Positions 32,948 to 44,979 are shown, counted from the stretch's first letter. The stretch: DNA of 64,000 nucleotides from Macrotis lagotis (GCF_037893015.1 NC_133660.1:161194937-161258936), one strand, 5' to 3'. Notes: generated by a model not told the origin, from the letters alone. Numbers and translations are program-made.

Positions 32948-35293
32948 CTTCCAGCCAAGATGGCAGAGAGAAGACAGACACTGTGCTAAGGTCTCCTGGT
33001 TTCCCCTCAAAAATACAATGAAAGAAATCTCTTAACAGAAATTCGATTGACAAAACCCAGAAAAAGAAGCTAGGAGAAGAATATCTACTTCAAGGTCTGT
33101 CTCAAGGGATTGTAGGTGAACCAGGAGCAGAGAGCAGACAGCCAGCACAGGGGCAGCAGCAGGGTGAAGGCAGAGGATCAGCCTTAGCTGTGGAGGCTTC
33201 AATGAGTGACAGTCTGAGGATCAACTTTAGCCACGGAAACTTTGGCTGGGGGAGTAGAGGTCTGGGGAGTCCCAGCCAGGCTAGAAGTCAAGTTCCAGCA
33301 CAGAGAGTTGCCAGCACGGCTGCACATCAACCCCGGGCTGGGGGCATGAGCAGAGCCTTCTTCCCAGAACAAACAGAAACCCCCCTCCACCCCCTAAGGT
33401 TCATGTGTGGGCAACAGAGCTCCCTCAGCTGAAAGGGGAGAGTAACTACTTCCCCCAGGGCCCAGCCTATTGTTCAAGAACAATTTAGAACCTGCTGCCC
33501 CTGCTTCTCTTCACTCCCTGCAGGCCTAGGCAGAGGGCCTCAAACACTCCAGAGAAAGCAACCAGTACCCCCCTACTGACTGGCCTACTTGGAGCTATTA
33601 AGCCAGGTGAACAAAGCCTATATGGCATTCAAAAGCAAACCTCTGAGAGTCACCCCCTCCTCCAACACAAGACCCTAGGAAAATGAATAAAGGCCAGCAG
33701 AAAGGGGGCCCACTGAAAGCACAGATTCTAACCCAGAGAGATCTAGAACTTTTGAGGAGAATATGAATTGGTCTCCAACCCAGAAAGACTTCCTTGAAGA
33801 AATCAGGAAGGAGTTTAAAAATAAATTGGAAAAATTGGGAAAAGAAACTCAAGAGAAAATTAACATGTTGCAAGAGAAAATTAACATCTCGCAACAAGAA
33901 AACAAATCCTTGGAAAATACAATTGGACAAAAACAAAATGAGAATAATTCTCTCAAATGGGCAAATTCAAAAAGAAAATAATTCTCTCAAAACTACACTT
34001 GAGCAAATGGAAAACTCCTTCAAAAATAGAATTGATTAATTGGAAAAGGAGCTGCAAAAGCTACATGAAGAAAATTCTTCTCTAAAAAAAAGAATGGAAT
34101 ATGTGGAAGCTAATGACTCCATGAGACAATAAGATTCTGTTAAACAAAACCAAAAGATCGAAAATATAGAAGAAAATGCAAAATACCTCATCAGCAAAAA
34201 CCACTGACCTTGAGAATCAATCAAGGAGAGACAACCTAAGAATTATTGGTCTTCTTGAAAACATTGAAGAGGGGGGAAAAAAGCCTGGACTTAATATTAC
34301 AGGATTTAGTGATAGTAAACTTCCCTGGTATCATGGAACTAGAGGACAAAATAGTTATTGAAAGAATACATTAATCCCCTCCGGAAAGGGATCCTAAAAA
34401 TGAAAACACCAAGGAATGTTGTAGCCAAATTCCAGAACTATCAGATAAAAGAGAAATCCCTGCAAGTAGCCAGAAAGAAACAATTTAGATAGCAAGGAGC
34501 CACAGTAAGGATTACACAAGACCTGGCTGCATCAACATTAAGGGATCGAAGGGACTGGAATGAGATATTCTGAAGAGCAAGGAAGCTTGAAATGCAGCTA
34601 AGAATCCACTATCCGGCAAAGCTGAGCCTTCTCTTCCAGGGGAAAAGATGGACATTTAACAAAATGGGAGACTTCCAACATTTCCAGATGAAAATACCAG
34701 AGATAAATAGAAAATTTGGACATCAAACAGGAGACTCAAGAGACACATGAAAAGGAAAATAAAGGGTAAAGAAAAAAACTGCTATTCAATAAGATGAAAC
34801 TGGTTATATCCCAACTGTAAGAAAGATTCTTATAACTCTTAAGAATTATAGCTCTATTAGAGAGAATATACTTAGCCAGAAGTGAAGGACATTCATGACT
34901 TTTCTGTGACTCAGAAAGAATGATTTAAAAACAATACCTCCTTAAAAAGGGGGACACTAAGGAGACAGGAGGCTGAAGGAGATTGAATGGGGTAAATCTC
35001 ATTACATTAAGAGGTACAAAGGACCTATTGCAATAGAGAGGAAGAAGGGAGAAGGTGAGGACTACCTGAATCTTACTTTCAGCAGCTTTGACTTAAAGTT
35101 AACATATGCACACTCAGTTAAGTTAAGAAACTTATCTTATTTCTCTGTCATCACATTCAACTGAGATCACTGTATAACAAGGAACCAATGTAAACATTAA
35201 CAGAATGCCTTCTGTGGGGGGTGGGGGAAGGGAAGCAAGAATGGGGGGGACATTGTAAAACTCAAAATAAATAAAATCTTTCTTTAAAAAAAA
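32948..35293 (+). mobile_element. ORF1-only half-L1 (HAL1-like) element
   Basis: Complete-looking ~2.3-kb element. It has an L1-type 5' end at 32948 ('cttccagccaagatggcaga'), a ~800-bp 5' region, an ORF1 at 33763-34748, then about 540 bp of 3' region ending 'aaaactcaaaataaataaaa' and an A tail. There is no reverse transcriptase, so this has the organisation known for HAL1 elements, which rely on L1 machinery. A near-exact duplication (gaatactatttga at 32935-32947, gagtactatttga at 39944-39956) brackets this element together with the L1 that follows. This shows that the L1 went into its poly(A). Confidence 0.75.
33763..34748 (+). pseudogene. L1-type ORF1 of the half-L1 (broken)
   Basis: L1 ORF1 proteins are trimeric RNA-binding chaperones. 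Visible here are an N-terminal part with strong coiled coil (repeated K/E/L/N residues, KINMLQEKINISQQENK), then the RRM landmark 'RRDNLRIIGLLEN' near 34232. The C-terminal domain landmarks follow: an 'ITQDLAAST'-like part, 'YPAKLSLLFQGKRWTFN' near 34610, then a stop near 34748. Frameshifts near 33960, 34130 and 34370 and in-frame stops interrupt it. A tandem copy of a coiled-coil block (aattctctcaaa twice, 33945-33990) is seen. Confidence 0.8.
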
Positions 35294-36035
35294 GAAACTG
35301 GGGGCAACAAGAACGGAATTGTGTCTTAGGTGCTCTCTCATAAAACTCATAAGCTAAGGACTCTAACTAAATTTTTGAGAGACAGAACCCACAGAGGGAG
35401 CCAGTGAGGCAGTTCTCCTATTCAAGGTAACCTAGAAAAGAGCAGAAAGGCTCTGCTCCCCTGGGGTTGGAGGGGCAGCCTGCCAAAGGGGTAGCCCGCC
35501 AGAGCAAAAGAACTTCAGCCTCCCAGAGGCAGCCCCAGGGAGCTGGGAGCTGCGGCTCACAGCAGTAGGGGCGTTTCCTGAGCTATACCCTGGGGAGCAG
35601 CAGGCACAAATTGGGGGGAACAGCAGTAGACCTCTGTGAGAGCGAACACATGAAGTCCAGCCCTCAGGGCACACAGAGAGCAAAGTGGCCAGCACAGCTG
35701 AGTTCCAGGAACAGAAGCAGGTGGATCCAGGAAGCATGAGCCCCCAGGGCAGTAACCCATTGAATCTAGGGAGGGGAGTGAAGAGAGAGACTGCCCAGCT
35801 CTGTCCTCTGCCCCTGGAACAGGACTCTGGGGCTCTGACCACATTCAGATCCTGATAGTAGTCTAGCCCCCCGCCTAGAACAGCAGGGGCCCCCCCACCT
35901 CAGCCCCGTGGTAGAGGGGGGCACATATGGTCATTGACAGACAAGGAGGGAGGACAGAGCCTCACATACTGTGACTCTTGTGGGAGTGTCCCAAAAGCTC
36001 AGGAAGCACCCCAAAAACAGGTTTAGGCTGGGAAA

Positions 36036-36800
36036 ATGAGCAAGCAGAGAAACAAGAGGAACACCATTGAGAAATATTTTGCATATGACCCCAAGAAGGA
36101 TCAAAATACTCAGTCTGAAGATGAGGAAGCACAAGCTCCTGCATCTAAAGACTCCAAGAAAAACAGAAATTGGGCTCAGGCTATGACAGAGCTCAAAAAA
36201 AAGACTTTGAAAAATCAAATGAGGGAGTTAGAAGAAAAACTGGGAAAAGAAATGAAAGAGATGCAGGAAAAACATGAAAATGAAGTCATCAGCCTAGTCA
36301 AAGAAATCCAAAAAATGCTGAAGAAAATAGCATGCTAAAAACCAGCTTAGGTCAAATGGATAAAACAGTTCAAAAAGTTATTGAGGAGAAGAATGCTTTA
36401 TAAAACAAATTGACCAGATGGAAAAAGAGATAAGAAAACTCTCTGAGCAGAACAAATCCTTCAGACAAAGAATAGAATTCAGGGAGATTGATGAATTTGC
36501 CAAAAATCAGGAATCAATACTTCAAAACCAAAAAAATAAAAAATTAGAAGAAAATGTGAAATATCTCATTGAAAAACCAACTGATATGGAAAACAGACTT
36601 AGGAAAGATAATTTTAAAATTATTGGAATACCTGAAAGTCATGATCAGGAAAAGAGCCTTGACATCATTTTCAAAGAATTACTACAGGAAAATTGCCCTG
36701 ATATTCTAGAAGCAGAGGGCAAAATAGAAATGGAGAGAATCCACCGATCCCCCCCAAGAAAGAGATCCCAAAAAACCAACCACTAGGAATATTATAGCCA
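36036..36800 (+). pseudogene. L1 ORF1, C-terminal domain deleted
   Basis: Starts MSKQRNKRNTIEKYF. It has a charged linker, a long coiled coil (36180-36340, 'LKNQMRELEEKLGKEMKEMQ') and, after a frameshift near 36330-36415, the RRM part with 'RLRKDNFKIIGIPESHD' near 36590-36650. After 36800 the sequence jumps to the ORF1-ORF2 spacer, so the C-terminal domain with the 'LFFQGK' region seen at 54550 is absent. Confidence 0.85.
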
Positions 36801-37023
36801 AATTTCAGAAACTTATCTTACCTTTCAAGTATTAAAAGGATAAAAGGTTAGGGGGGAAGGGAACTAACAGAAGGAAGAAGAGGCAAAGGGAAAGGGGAAA
36901 GAAAGGGGAAGGGATTGGATATAGGAGGGAAAGCATACTGAAAGTGTTGGTTTTCAGAAACAAAATACTGGGGAATATGGATAAAGTGTAAAAAGGGGGG
37001 AAATACAAACAGAGGGAAGATAG

Positions 37024-39497
37024 CATGGAGGACACTAAAGAGTTACTAATTATAACTTGGAATGTGAATGGGATGAACTCTCCCTTAAAACATAAGTGAA
37101 TAGCAGAGTGAATTAAAAATCAGAATCCTACAATATTTTGCTTACAAGAAACTCATTTGAAGCAGAGAGATACATATAGAGTGAAGGTAAAAGGTTGGAG
37201 CAAAATATACTTTGCTTCAGTTGAAGTGAAAAAAGCCAGGGTAGCAATCCTTATCTAAGACAAAGAAGCTGCAAAAATAGATAGTGTTAAAACAGATAAG
37301 GAAGGAAACTCTATCCTTCTAAAAGGTACAATAGACAATAAAGTAATTTCAATACTAAATATGTATGCACCATTGGTATAGCATCCAAATTCTTAGAGGA
37401 GAAGTTGAAGGAGTTACAGGAAGACAGACAGCAAAACTCTACTAGTAGGAGACCTCAACCTCCTGATCTCAGATTTAGATAAATCTAATCATAAAATAAA
37501 CAAGAAGGAAGTTAAGGAGGTAAATAGATTATTAGAAAAACCTAGATATTATAGACTTGTGGAGGAAATTGAATAGGGAGTACATGGCACTTACACAAAA
37601 ATTGACCATGTACTAGGGCATAAAAACCTAATGATCAACTGCAGAAAGGCAGAAATAGTGAATATATCTTTCTCAGATCATGATGCAATAAAAATTATAT
37701 GCAATATTGGGCCAGGGAGATATAGACCCAGAACTAATTAGAAACTAAGTAACCTCATTTTAGAGAATGAGTGGATCAAACAACAAATTATAGACAGAAT
37801 TAATTATTTCATCCTAGATAATGACAATAAGGAAACAACATACCAAAACCTATGGAATACACTCAAGGTGGCTGTCAGGGGATATATTATATCTTTAAAT
37901 GAATAAAATAGAGAAAGAGAAAATCAATGAACTAAATATTCAACTAAAAAATTACACAAAGAACAAATTAAAAACCTCCAATTAAATACTAAATTAGAAA
38001 TTCTAAAAATTAAAGGAGAAATTAATAAAATCAAAAGCAAGAAAACTATTGAACTAATAAATAAAACCAAGAGTTGGTTTATGAAAAAACCAATAAAACT
38101 GATAAATCTCTGGTCAATTTGATTAAAAAAAGAAAGAAGAAAACCAAATTTCTGGTATCATAAATGAAAACTATGAACTCACCACCAATGATGAAGGAAT
38201 TAAAGTAATAATTTGGAATTATTTTGCCCAACTCTATGTCAATAAATTTGGTAATCTGAGTGAAATGGACAAATATTTACAAAAATATTAATTTCCCAGG
38301 TTAAATGAAGAGAAAATTACCTAAATAACCCTATCTCAGAAAAAGAAATTCAACAAGCCATTATTGAACTCCCTAAGAAAAAATCTCTAGGTCCAGATGG
38401 ATTCACTAGTGAATTCTATCAAACATATAAGGAACAATTGGTTGAAATTCTATATAAACTCTTTGAAAAAATAGGTGAAGGCAGAACTCTGCCTAACTTT
38501 CTATGACATCAATATGGTGCTGATACCTAAACAAGAAAGAGTTAAAACAGAAATAAAATTATAGACCTATCTCCCTGATGAATATAGATACAAAAATCTT
38601 AAATAAAATCTTAGCAAAACGATTACAACAAGTTATCAATAGGATAATACATTATTACCAAGTAGGATTTATCCCAGGTTGGTTCAATATTGGGAAAACT
38701 GTTAGTATAATTAATTATATCCATAAAATACTTATCAGAAATTATATGGTCATATCAATAGATGCTGGAAAAGTTTTTGATAAAATACAGCACTCATTCT
38801 TACTAAAAGCACTAGAGAGCATAGGAATAAATGGATTGCTCCTTAGAATAACAAGCAGTATCTATCTGAAACCATCAACAAGCATTATATGCAAAGGGGA
38901 TAAGCTAGAGGCATGCCCAATAAGATCAGGGGTGAAACAAGGATGCCCACTATCACCACTACTATTCAATATCGTATTAGAAATGTTAGCTTCAGCAATA
39001 AAAGAAGAAAAAGAAATTGAAGGAATTGCAATTGGGAAGGAAGAGGCAAAACTCTCATTCTTTGCAGATGACATGATAGTATACCTAGAGAATCCCAAAA
39101 AAATCATCTAAAAAACAACTAGAAATAATTAGGAACTTTATCAAAGTCACAGGATATAAAATAAACCCTTATAAATCCTCATCATTTCTATATATGACTA
39201 GCAAGATGCAGCAGAAAAAGCTAGAAAGAGAAATCCCATTCAAAGTAACCTCAGACAATATAAAATACTGGGGAGTCTATTTGCCAAGACAGACTCAGAA
39301 ACTTTTTGAAAACAATTACAAAATACTTCTCATATGAATTAGATAAGATTTAAATAACTGGGAAAATATCAACTGCTCATGGATAGGTCAAACTAATATA
39401 ATAAAAAATGGCAATTCTACCAAAATTAAACTACTTGTTTAGTGCCCTACCAATCAAAATTCCAAAAAATTACTTTAATTAGTTAGAAAAAAATTGT
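37024..39497 (+). pseudogene. L1 ORF2: endonuclease and reverse transcriptase
   Basis: APE-type endonuclease landmarks in order: 'LIITWNVNGMNSPLK' (37047), 'FCLQETHLKQRDTY' (37137), 'SILNMYAP' (37350), a 'GDLNLLISDLDKSN' motif with its D-x-N (37450) and 'SDHDAIKI' (37675). The RT follows: linker '[14 protein letters not shown]' (38390), an uninterrupted 177-codon frame at 38578-39111 with '[11 protein letters not shown]', '[20 protein letters not shown]' and the catalytic FADDMIVY (39063). Many stops elsewhere, including 37257, 37398 and 37741, make it inactive. ORF2 is cut at the SINE at 39499. The cysteine-rich C-terminus is missing. Confidence 0.9.
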
Positions 39498-39498
39498 A

Positions 39499-39654
39499 GG
39501 GGATGGCGTAGTGGCGTAGTGGATAAAGCACTGGCCTTGGAGTCCAGAGCACCTGGGTTCAAATAGACACTTAATAATTACCTAGCTGTGTGGCCTTGGG
39601 CAAGCAACTTAACCCCATTTGCCTTGCAAAAACCTAAAAACAAACAAAAAAAAA
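39499..39654 (+). repeat. SINE at an L1 deletion junction
   Basis: Head 'ggatggcgtagtggcgtagtgg', box 'gggttcaaatag' and tail 'gccttgcaaaaacctaaaaa'. No target duplication is seen. Left of it is L1 ORF2 and right of it is the L1 3'UTR starting 'gaataccatctgtatacag', which in the copy at 42105-42641 lies far downstream. The SINE therefore sits exactly where about 1 kb or more of L1 is missing. Confidence 0.9.
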
Positions 39655-39956
39655 GAATACCATCTGTATACAGAGAAAGAATTGTGGAGTTTGAACAAAG
39701 AGCAAAGACTATTACCTTTAATTTTTTAAAAAATTATCTTATTATGTAATTTTGCTATCTCTTATACTTTATTTTTCTTCCTTAAGGATATGATTTCTCT
39801 CTCATCACATTCAACCTAGATTGATGTATACCATGGAAACAATGCAAAGACTAACAGACTCCCTTTGGTGGGGGGAGGGAAGCAAGATTGGGGGGAAATT
39901 GCAAAATTCAAAATAAATAAAATATTTCTTTATTTAAAAAAATGAGTACTATTTGA

Positions 39957-40949
39957 GTAGCTGATCAGTTTATGCCAGTAGATCTGCTCCTTCCTAATCT
40001 ATGTCCCCATATCTCTTAGCTGTTCCATTCTCTCAAATCCATCAGAGAGAAGGCAAGAAAATGAACCTCAGTGATAGACAGGGAAAGATTTTCTCATCTT
40101 AAATCCCCTCCTAATGTGGAAAAAAAGTAAAGATTGCCATCTAGATATCTTCATATTCATGCCTCATTTTGGAAGGTCACATCAGACACATGAGAATACG
40201 TGCCAGGACCTCCTTGAGTAGTCTCTGTAGAAGCAAATTCCATAGAAGCAGGAGCAGGGAAAACCAGAGTGTGTTGTTAAGGAGTGAAGATCAATCTAGT
40301 CAGCAGTCAATCCACTCTCCTCTCTTAACATAAAGGATTGCTAGTAATTCATTAAGTGCCAAAGTTTATGTTTGGTTTGACAGATGTTGAATTGGGGGTT
40401 AGAGCATCTATTTAAAGGAGAAAACCACACACGCTCCATGGGCAATGCAATACCAAACACATGATCATAGCCAATGGAAACCGGCAAATTTATTTGTTGC
40501 AATTTCCAAAATGTTCTGCCTCTAGGCTAAAGGCTTCCTTTCAACACATTTTTTCTGTTATTCTATTCCATCTCTTCATGAAATGGAACATCTAAAGCCA
40601 AGTTACATCACTCCCCCAAGCTTTGCCAACACTATGTCCTACAATTCAAAACTTATCCTGAATATTCTTCTTTGAGGAACTCCAATTCCATGGTAGAAAT
40701 TCAACTGGCAGAGGAGACCTAATCCATCTTATGTTCTTGGGGCAGTGCCTTCATAACTTTTGTTTGTTGTTGTTTGGTGGCAGAAGAAAGGATTATTATC
40801 CTGTGGGATCAGAAACTGAATGAAATCATGCTATACAAGAAGGGGTACCAAGGTATGGGGTGGAAAATCCATTTTGCCTAATATTGTTCTTCAAACAGAC
40901 ACTGGACATACAAGATAGGAAGCTTCTCAGCTAGGGGTGCCCTCCAGAT
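39957..40949. other. Intergenic, nothing recognised
   Basis: No confident gene or repeat. A short (gtt)n tract lies at about 40763-40778. Confidence 0.4.
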
Positions 40950-41826
40950 GATACATTTTTAATGCGCATTATCACCTCACACTTACCAGATTGGCTGAAT
41001 TAACAAAAAAGAAAAAGGACCAATGCTGGAGAGGATGTGGGAAAAACTGGGATACTAATGCACTGTTGGTGGAGTTGTGAACAGATCCAACCATTCTGGA
41101 AAGTAATGTGGAACTATGCCCAAAGGACAATTAAACTGTGCATACCCTTTGATCTAGCAATACCATTACTAGATCTATTCCAAAGAGATCATAAAAAAGG
41201 AGGGAAGACCCACGTTTTCAAAAACATTTATAGCAGCTCTTTTTGTAGTGGCAAAGAACTGGAAATTGAGGGGATGCCCATGAACTGGCGAATGGTTGAA
41301 CAAAATATAGTATATGAATGTTGTGGAGTACCATTGTTCTGTGAGAAATCATGAGTAGGAGGACATCAGAATAACTTGAAAAGATTGTTGCTGAGTGAAA
41401 TGAGCAGAACTAGGATAACATTGTATACATTAACAACACATTATGTGATGATCAACTATTATATGACTGAACTCCCCCTCAACAGTTCTATGATCAAGGA
41501 CAATTCTAAGACTTGTGTTGGAAAATGTCATCCACATCAGGAAAAAAAACAACTACAGAGTCTGAAGGCAGACCAAAACATAGTATTTTCACTTTTTTTA
41601 AACTTGTTTTGTTTTGTTTAGTTCTGATTCTTCTTTCATAACATGATTAATATGGAATTATGTTAAACATGATTGCACATTTTTAACCTTTATTAGATTA
41701 CTCACTATCATGGAGAGGGAAGGTAAGGAGGGAGGTAGAAAAATGTAGAACTCAAAGGTTTACAAGAGATGAATATTGAAAACAAATCTTTGCATGTAAT
41801 TGAAAAAATAAAATAACATTCAAAAA
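40950..41826 (+). mobile_element. L1, ORF2 C-terminus and 3' end
   Basis: 5'-truncated L1. 41025-41170 encodes the cysteine-bearing ORF2 end (CWRGCGKNWD region, 'MHCWWSCEQIQPFWKVMWN' at 41060, 'IPFDLAIPLLDLF'). The 3' end follows at 41700-41826 with 'gaactcaaaggtttac' and 'aaataaaataacattc'. Stops and frameshifts throughout. Confidence 0.88.
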
Positions 41827-42089
41827 AGTTTAATTTGCATTATTAATATTTTCTTCATCACTTTTATAAATCTAGACAATCTTCAAAACAATAAATTAAG
41901 ACCTGATTTGTAGTATTTGCCCATTTCCAAGGTGTAAGCACTAACAGGTAAGATTTAACAGTGGGCTTTCAGGTTTGACACTAAAAGAACAGTCATGATT
42001 CCCATTGACTTCCTACATAGGGATATCTTTACAGTTATCAATTAGTTTAGCATGGAATAAAACATACTGTTGCGAGGCTTCAAAGTATA
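41827..42089. other. Short unassigned gap
   Basis: Nothing recognised between two L1 copies. Confidence 0.4.
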
Positions 42090-42104
42090 AAAAGAAGCTT
42101 CCAC

Positions 42105-42641
42105 TATGCCCCAAGGGCAACAAAAATGTGCACACCCCTTGATCCAGCAATATCACTAGGGGTATACCCTGAAGAGATGATGAAAAAGGGTAAAAACATC
42201 ACTTGCACAAAAATATTCATAGCAGCCCTGTTTGTGGTGGCAAAGAATTGGAAATCAAGTAAATGTCCTTCAATTGGAGAATGGCTTAGCAAACTGTGGT
42301 ATATGTATGTGTTCTATTAGAAACCAAGAGAGATGGGAATTAAGGGAAGCCTGGAGGGATTTGCATGAACTGATGCTGAGTGAGACACGCTAACAGCAAC
42401 ATGGGAGTGATGATCAACCTTGATGGACTTGCTCGTTCCATCAGTGCAACAATCAGGGACAATTTGGGGCTGTCTGCCATGGAGAATACCATCTATATCC
42501 AGAGAAAGAACTGTGGAGTTTGAACAAAGACCAAGGACTATTAACATTAATTTAGGAAAAAAACCTGATATCTTATTGTCTGATCTTGCTATCTCTTAAA
42601 CTTTATGTTTCTCCCTTAAGGATATGATTTCTCTCTCGTAA
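42105..42641 (+). mobile_element. L1 3' part with early 3' end
   Basis: 5'-truncated insertion with a perfect 15-bp target duplication, aaaaagaagcttcca, at 42090-42104 and 42642-42656. It begins in the ORF2 end (PLDPAISLGVYPEE) and stops at 'gatttctctctcgta' plus A's. The last ~150 bp seen in related copies (the G-rich tract and 'aaataaataaaa') are missing, as if the RNA was polyadenylated early. Confidence 0.88.
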
Positions 42642-42656
42642 AAAAAGAAGCTTCCA

Positions 42657-43073
42657 GCCATCATTCTTGATGTTAGATGTGTCAGTTCCAGTAGTAACTG
42701 CTGGGTGGCAGAGATTAGGCTTTCAACTATCTCCCCCTATTATTATTTTAAGGATAGTTACTTAGAAAATAGCTTTATTAATACTCTCTGGTGTTTACAG
42801 ACAGAAATCAGACACTATAGAAACATATTCCAAATTCTTACTTCATTCAATAACATCTTTTTACATAATTCTAGTCATTACATGATCTGGAATATTGGCA
42901 AAGTTGAGGGTAGGGAGGAAGGATAGAATTATGACAAGGCAGAGTACCTTTTTGCAGCTATGCTAGGTTCTTCCACCATCATTTTAATAGACTGTTGGGG
43001 AATTAGTAATATATAATACCAGTTACTACAAAGCCTCTTGACAGATTTGTAGAATTTGAAAGTGAAAAGGAAC
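42657..43073. other. Intergenic, nothing recognised
   Basis: No confident gene or repeat. Confidence 0.4.
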
Positions 43074-43450
43074 ATCAAGATGGCAGAGTAGAGGCAACAA
43101 CCTAGTTAATTTCTTTCAACATTCCCCTTCAAACACTAAAATAATGTAAATTAAATTCTGTAGTTTAGGTTGAGGCATTTTCTATCCAAGGATAACTTAG
43201 GAGGATAAAAGGAGAGGTCTGTGACACCAAGGTTAGGGATAGCTCATAGCTCATGCTGTGGCAATACTAGCAGTGGGCCTTGGAGGTGATTGTAAAAGCA
43301 ATAGCAGCAATTTGGGGGAACTCTCAGCCCAGAAACAATAAGGGATTAGACAAATAGAAAGAGATTACAGGGCATCATTTGGCAGTTCTATTGCCCATAC
43401 ACAGCTCCTAATTGCAGTTCCAAGCTGCTTTTAACACAAATGAGTATTGA
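43074..43450 (+). mobile_element. L1-type 5' end fragment
   Basis: 'acatcaagatggcagagtag' is the typical L1/half-L1 5' start. About 370 bp of 5'UTR-like sequence follow and then break off, with no ORF1 or ORF2 following. Confidence 0.55.
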
Positions 43451-44264
43451 TTGTACTTTTTAAAAATAAAAAAAGTTCTGCATTTAAATATAATTTTTTC
43501 AATGAAATTTGAAATTTACCTTGAGTTTTACAAATTTACCCCTATTCTTGCTTCCTTCCTCCTACCCTCCACAGAAGGCAGTCTGTTAGTTTTTATATTT
43601 GTTTCCAAGGTATGCATTGATCTAAATTGAATGTGATGAGAGAGAAATCATATCCTTAAGGAAGAAAAATAAAGCATAAGAGCAAAATTACATAATAAGA
43701 TAATGGGGTTTTTTTCTAAATTGAAGGTAATAGTCTTTGACCTTTGTTCAAACTCCACAATTCTTTCTCTGGCTACAGATGGTATTATCCATTACAAATA
43801 GCCCAAAATTGTCTGATTGTTGCACTGATGGAATGAGCAGATCCATCAAGGATGATGATCATCCCCATGTTGTTAGGGTGTACAATGTTTTTCTGTTTCT
43901 GCTTATCTCTCTCAGCCCTGAATTCCCATTCCTTCTGGTTTCTTGTTGTTGTGGTTAATATGATTATACATTACTAAAATATTCTTGTTTAAGAGTAAAC
44001 ATAATACCCCATCCCCCACAAAAATATAGAACCTCATGAGAAGAAAGTAAAGAAAGAGAAAAAAATGTTACAATCTGTGTTCTGATACCATCAGATTTGT
44101 CTTAGGTGGATCACATTCTTTATCATAAGTCCATCACAGAAGTTACTTCCATATTTTTCCATAGTTTCTGTTGCTGATTATAATTCCCTCCATCAATTCT
44201 TCCCCCACTACCATATATTATATTTTCTCTCCCTTTCACTCTGTCCCTCTTCAAAATGTGCTAT

Positions 44265-44413
44265 AGGATAGTTGAGTGGTGCAGTGGACAGAGCATGGGC
44301 CCATTGACCAAGAGGCCCCAAGCCCACATACCACCCCAGAGACCCAGCAATCACCTGGCCCCATGGTCCCAGGCAGGCCACCCAATCCCAGCCCCTTGCA
44401 AAAAGTAAAAAAG
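44265..44413 (+). repeat. SINE copy with T-to-C bias
   Basis: Flanked by aaaatgtgctat (44253-44264) and aaaatgtgttat (44414-44425). The backbone is the standard SINE ('gtggtgcagtggacagagca' through 'ccccttgcaaaaagtaaaaa'). Compared with the copies at 44830 and 54997 it has about 18 T-to-C changes by eye and few other transitions. The usual 'gggttcaaatc' box reads 'aagcccacata'. Confidence 0.8.
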
Positions 44414-44632
44414 AAAATGTGTTATTTCTGACTTTTCTCTCCTATGATCTAACCTCTGCTCTATCACCCACATCCCCCCTTCCCCCTGTCCCTCTTCTCC
44501 TTTTTACTCTAAATTTCTATACCCTATTGTGTGTGTATGCTGTTTCCTCTCTGATCCATTTCTGATGAGAGTGAAGGTTCCCTTAATCCCCCTCGCCTTC
44601 CCCCTTCTATGTCATTGCAAAAGCTCATTGCA

Positions 44633-44635
<3 letters not shown>

Positions 44636-44667
<32 letters not shown>

Positions 44668-44692
44668 ATATACATATATATATATATATATC
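44636..44692. repeat. (TA)n microsatellite
   Basis: About 57 bp of TA with a central 'tttatataatatac' interruption. Confidence 0.95.
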
Positions 44693-44829
44693 TTTCTCTT
44701 ACTCTCATTCCATTTCCCTTTTAGCCATTGACTCCATTTTTACAAAATATTATAACTTCAAATTCAACTCTCTCCTGTGCTTCATCTATAAAAGTTTCTT
44801 CTACCTGCTCTATTAAATGAGAAGGTTCA

Positions 44830-44979
44830 GGGGCGGCTAGGTGACACAGTGGATAAAGCACCGGCCCTGGAGTCAGGAGTACCTGGGTTCAAATCTGGTC
44901 TCAGACACTTGATGATTACCTAGTTGTGTGGCCTTGGGCAAACCACTTAACCCCATTTGCCTTGCAAAAAACCTAAAAA
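44830..44979 (+). repeat. tRNA-derived marsupial SINE
   Basis: Full young copy 'ggggcggctaggtgacacag' to 'ttgcaaaaaacctaaaaaa' with a perfect 15-bp target duplication, aaatgagaaggttca, at 44815-44829 and 44980-44994. It splits the 3' region of the minus-strand half-L1. Confidence 0.96.

Larger units (their letters stand above)
35299..39940 (+). mobile_element. Long L1 copy with 5'UTR, ORF1, ORF2
   Basis: About 4.6 kb. 5'UTR 35299-36035 ('caacaagaacggaattgtg', matching 52940 onward), ORF1 36036-36800, ORF2 from about 37030, a SINE at 39499-39654, and an L1 3' end at 39655-39940. The element starts right after the A tail of the preceding half-L1, and its own 3' end is followed by that element's target duplication. 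The C-terminal part of ORF1 and about the last third of ORF2 are missing. Confidence 0.85.

Noticed and set aside
35432-35842. Minus-strand open frames of 136 and 95 codons with Cys/Ser/Pro-rich translation
   Set aside because: They are antisense to the GC-rich L1 5'UTR; the same shadow appears at 53009-53465 and on + at 46324-46874.
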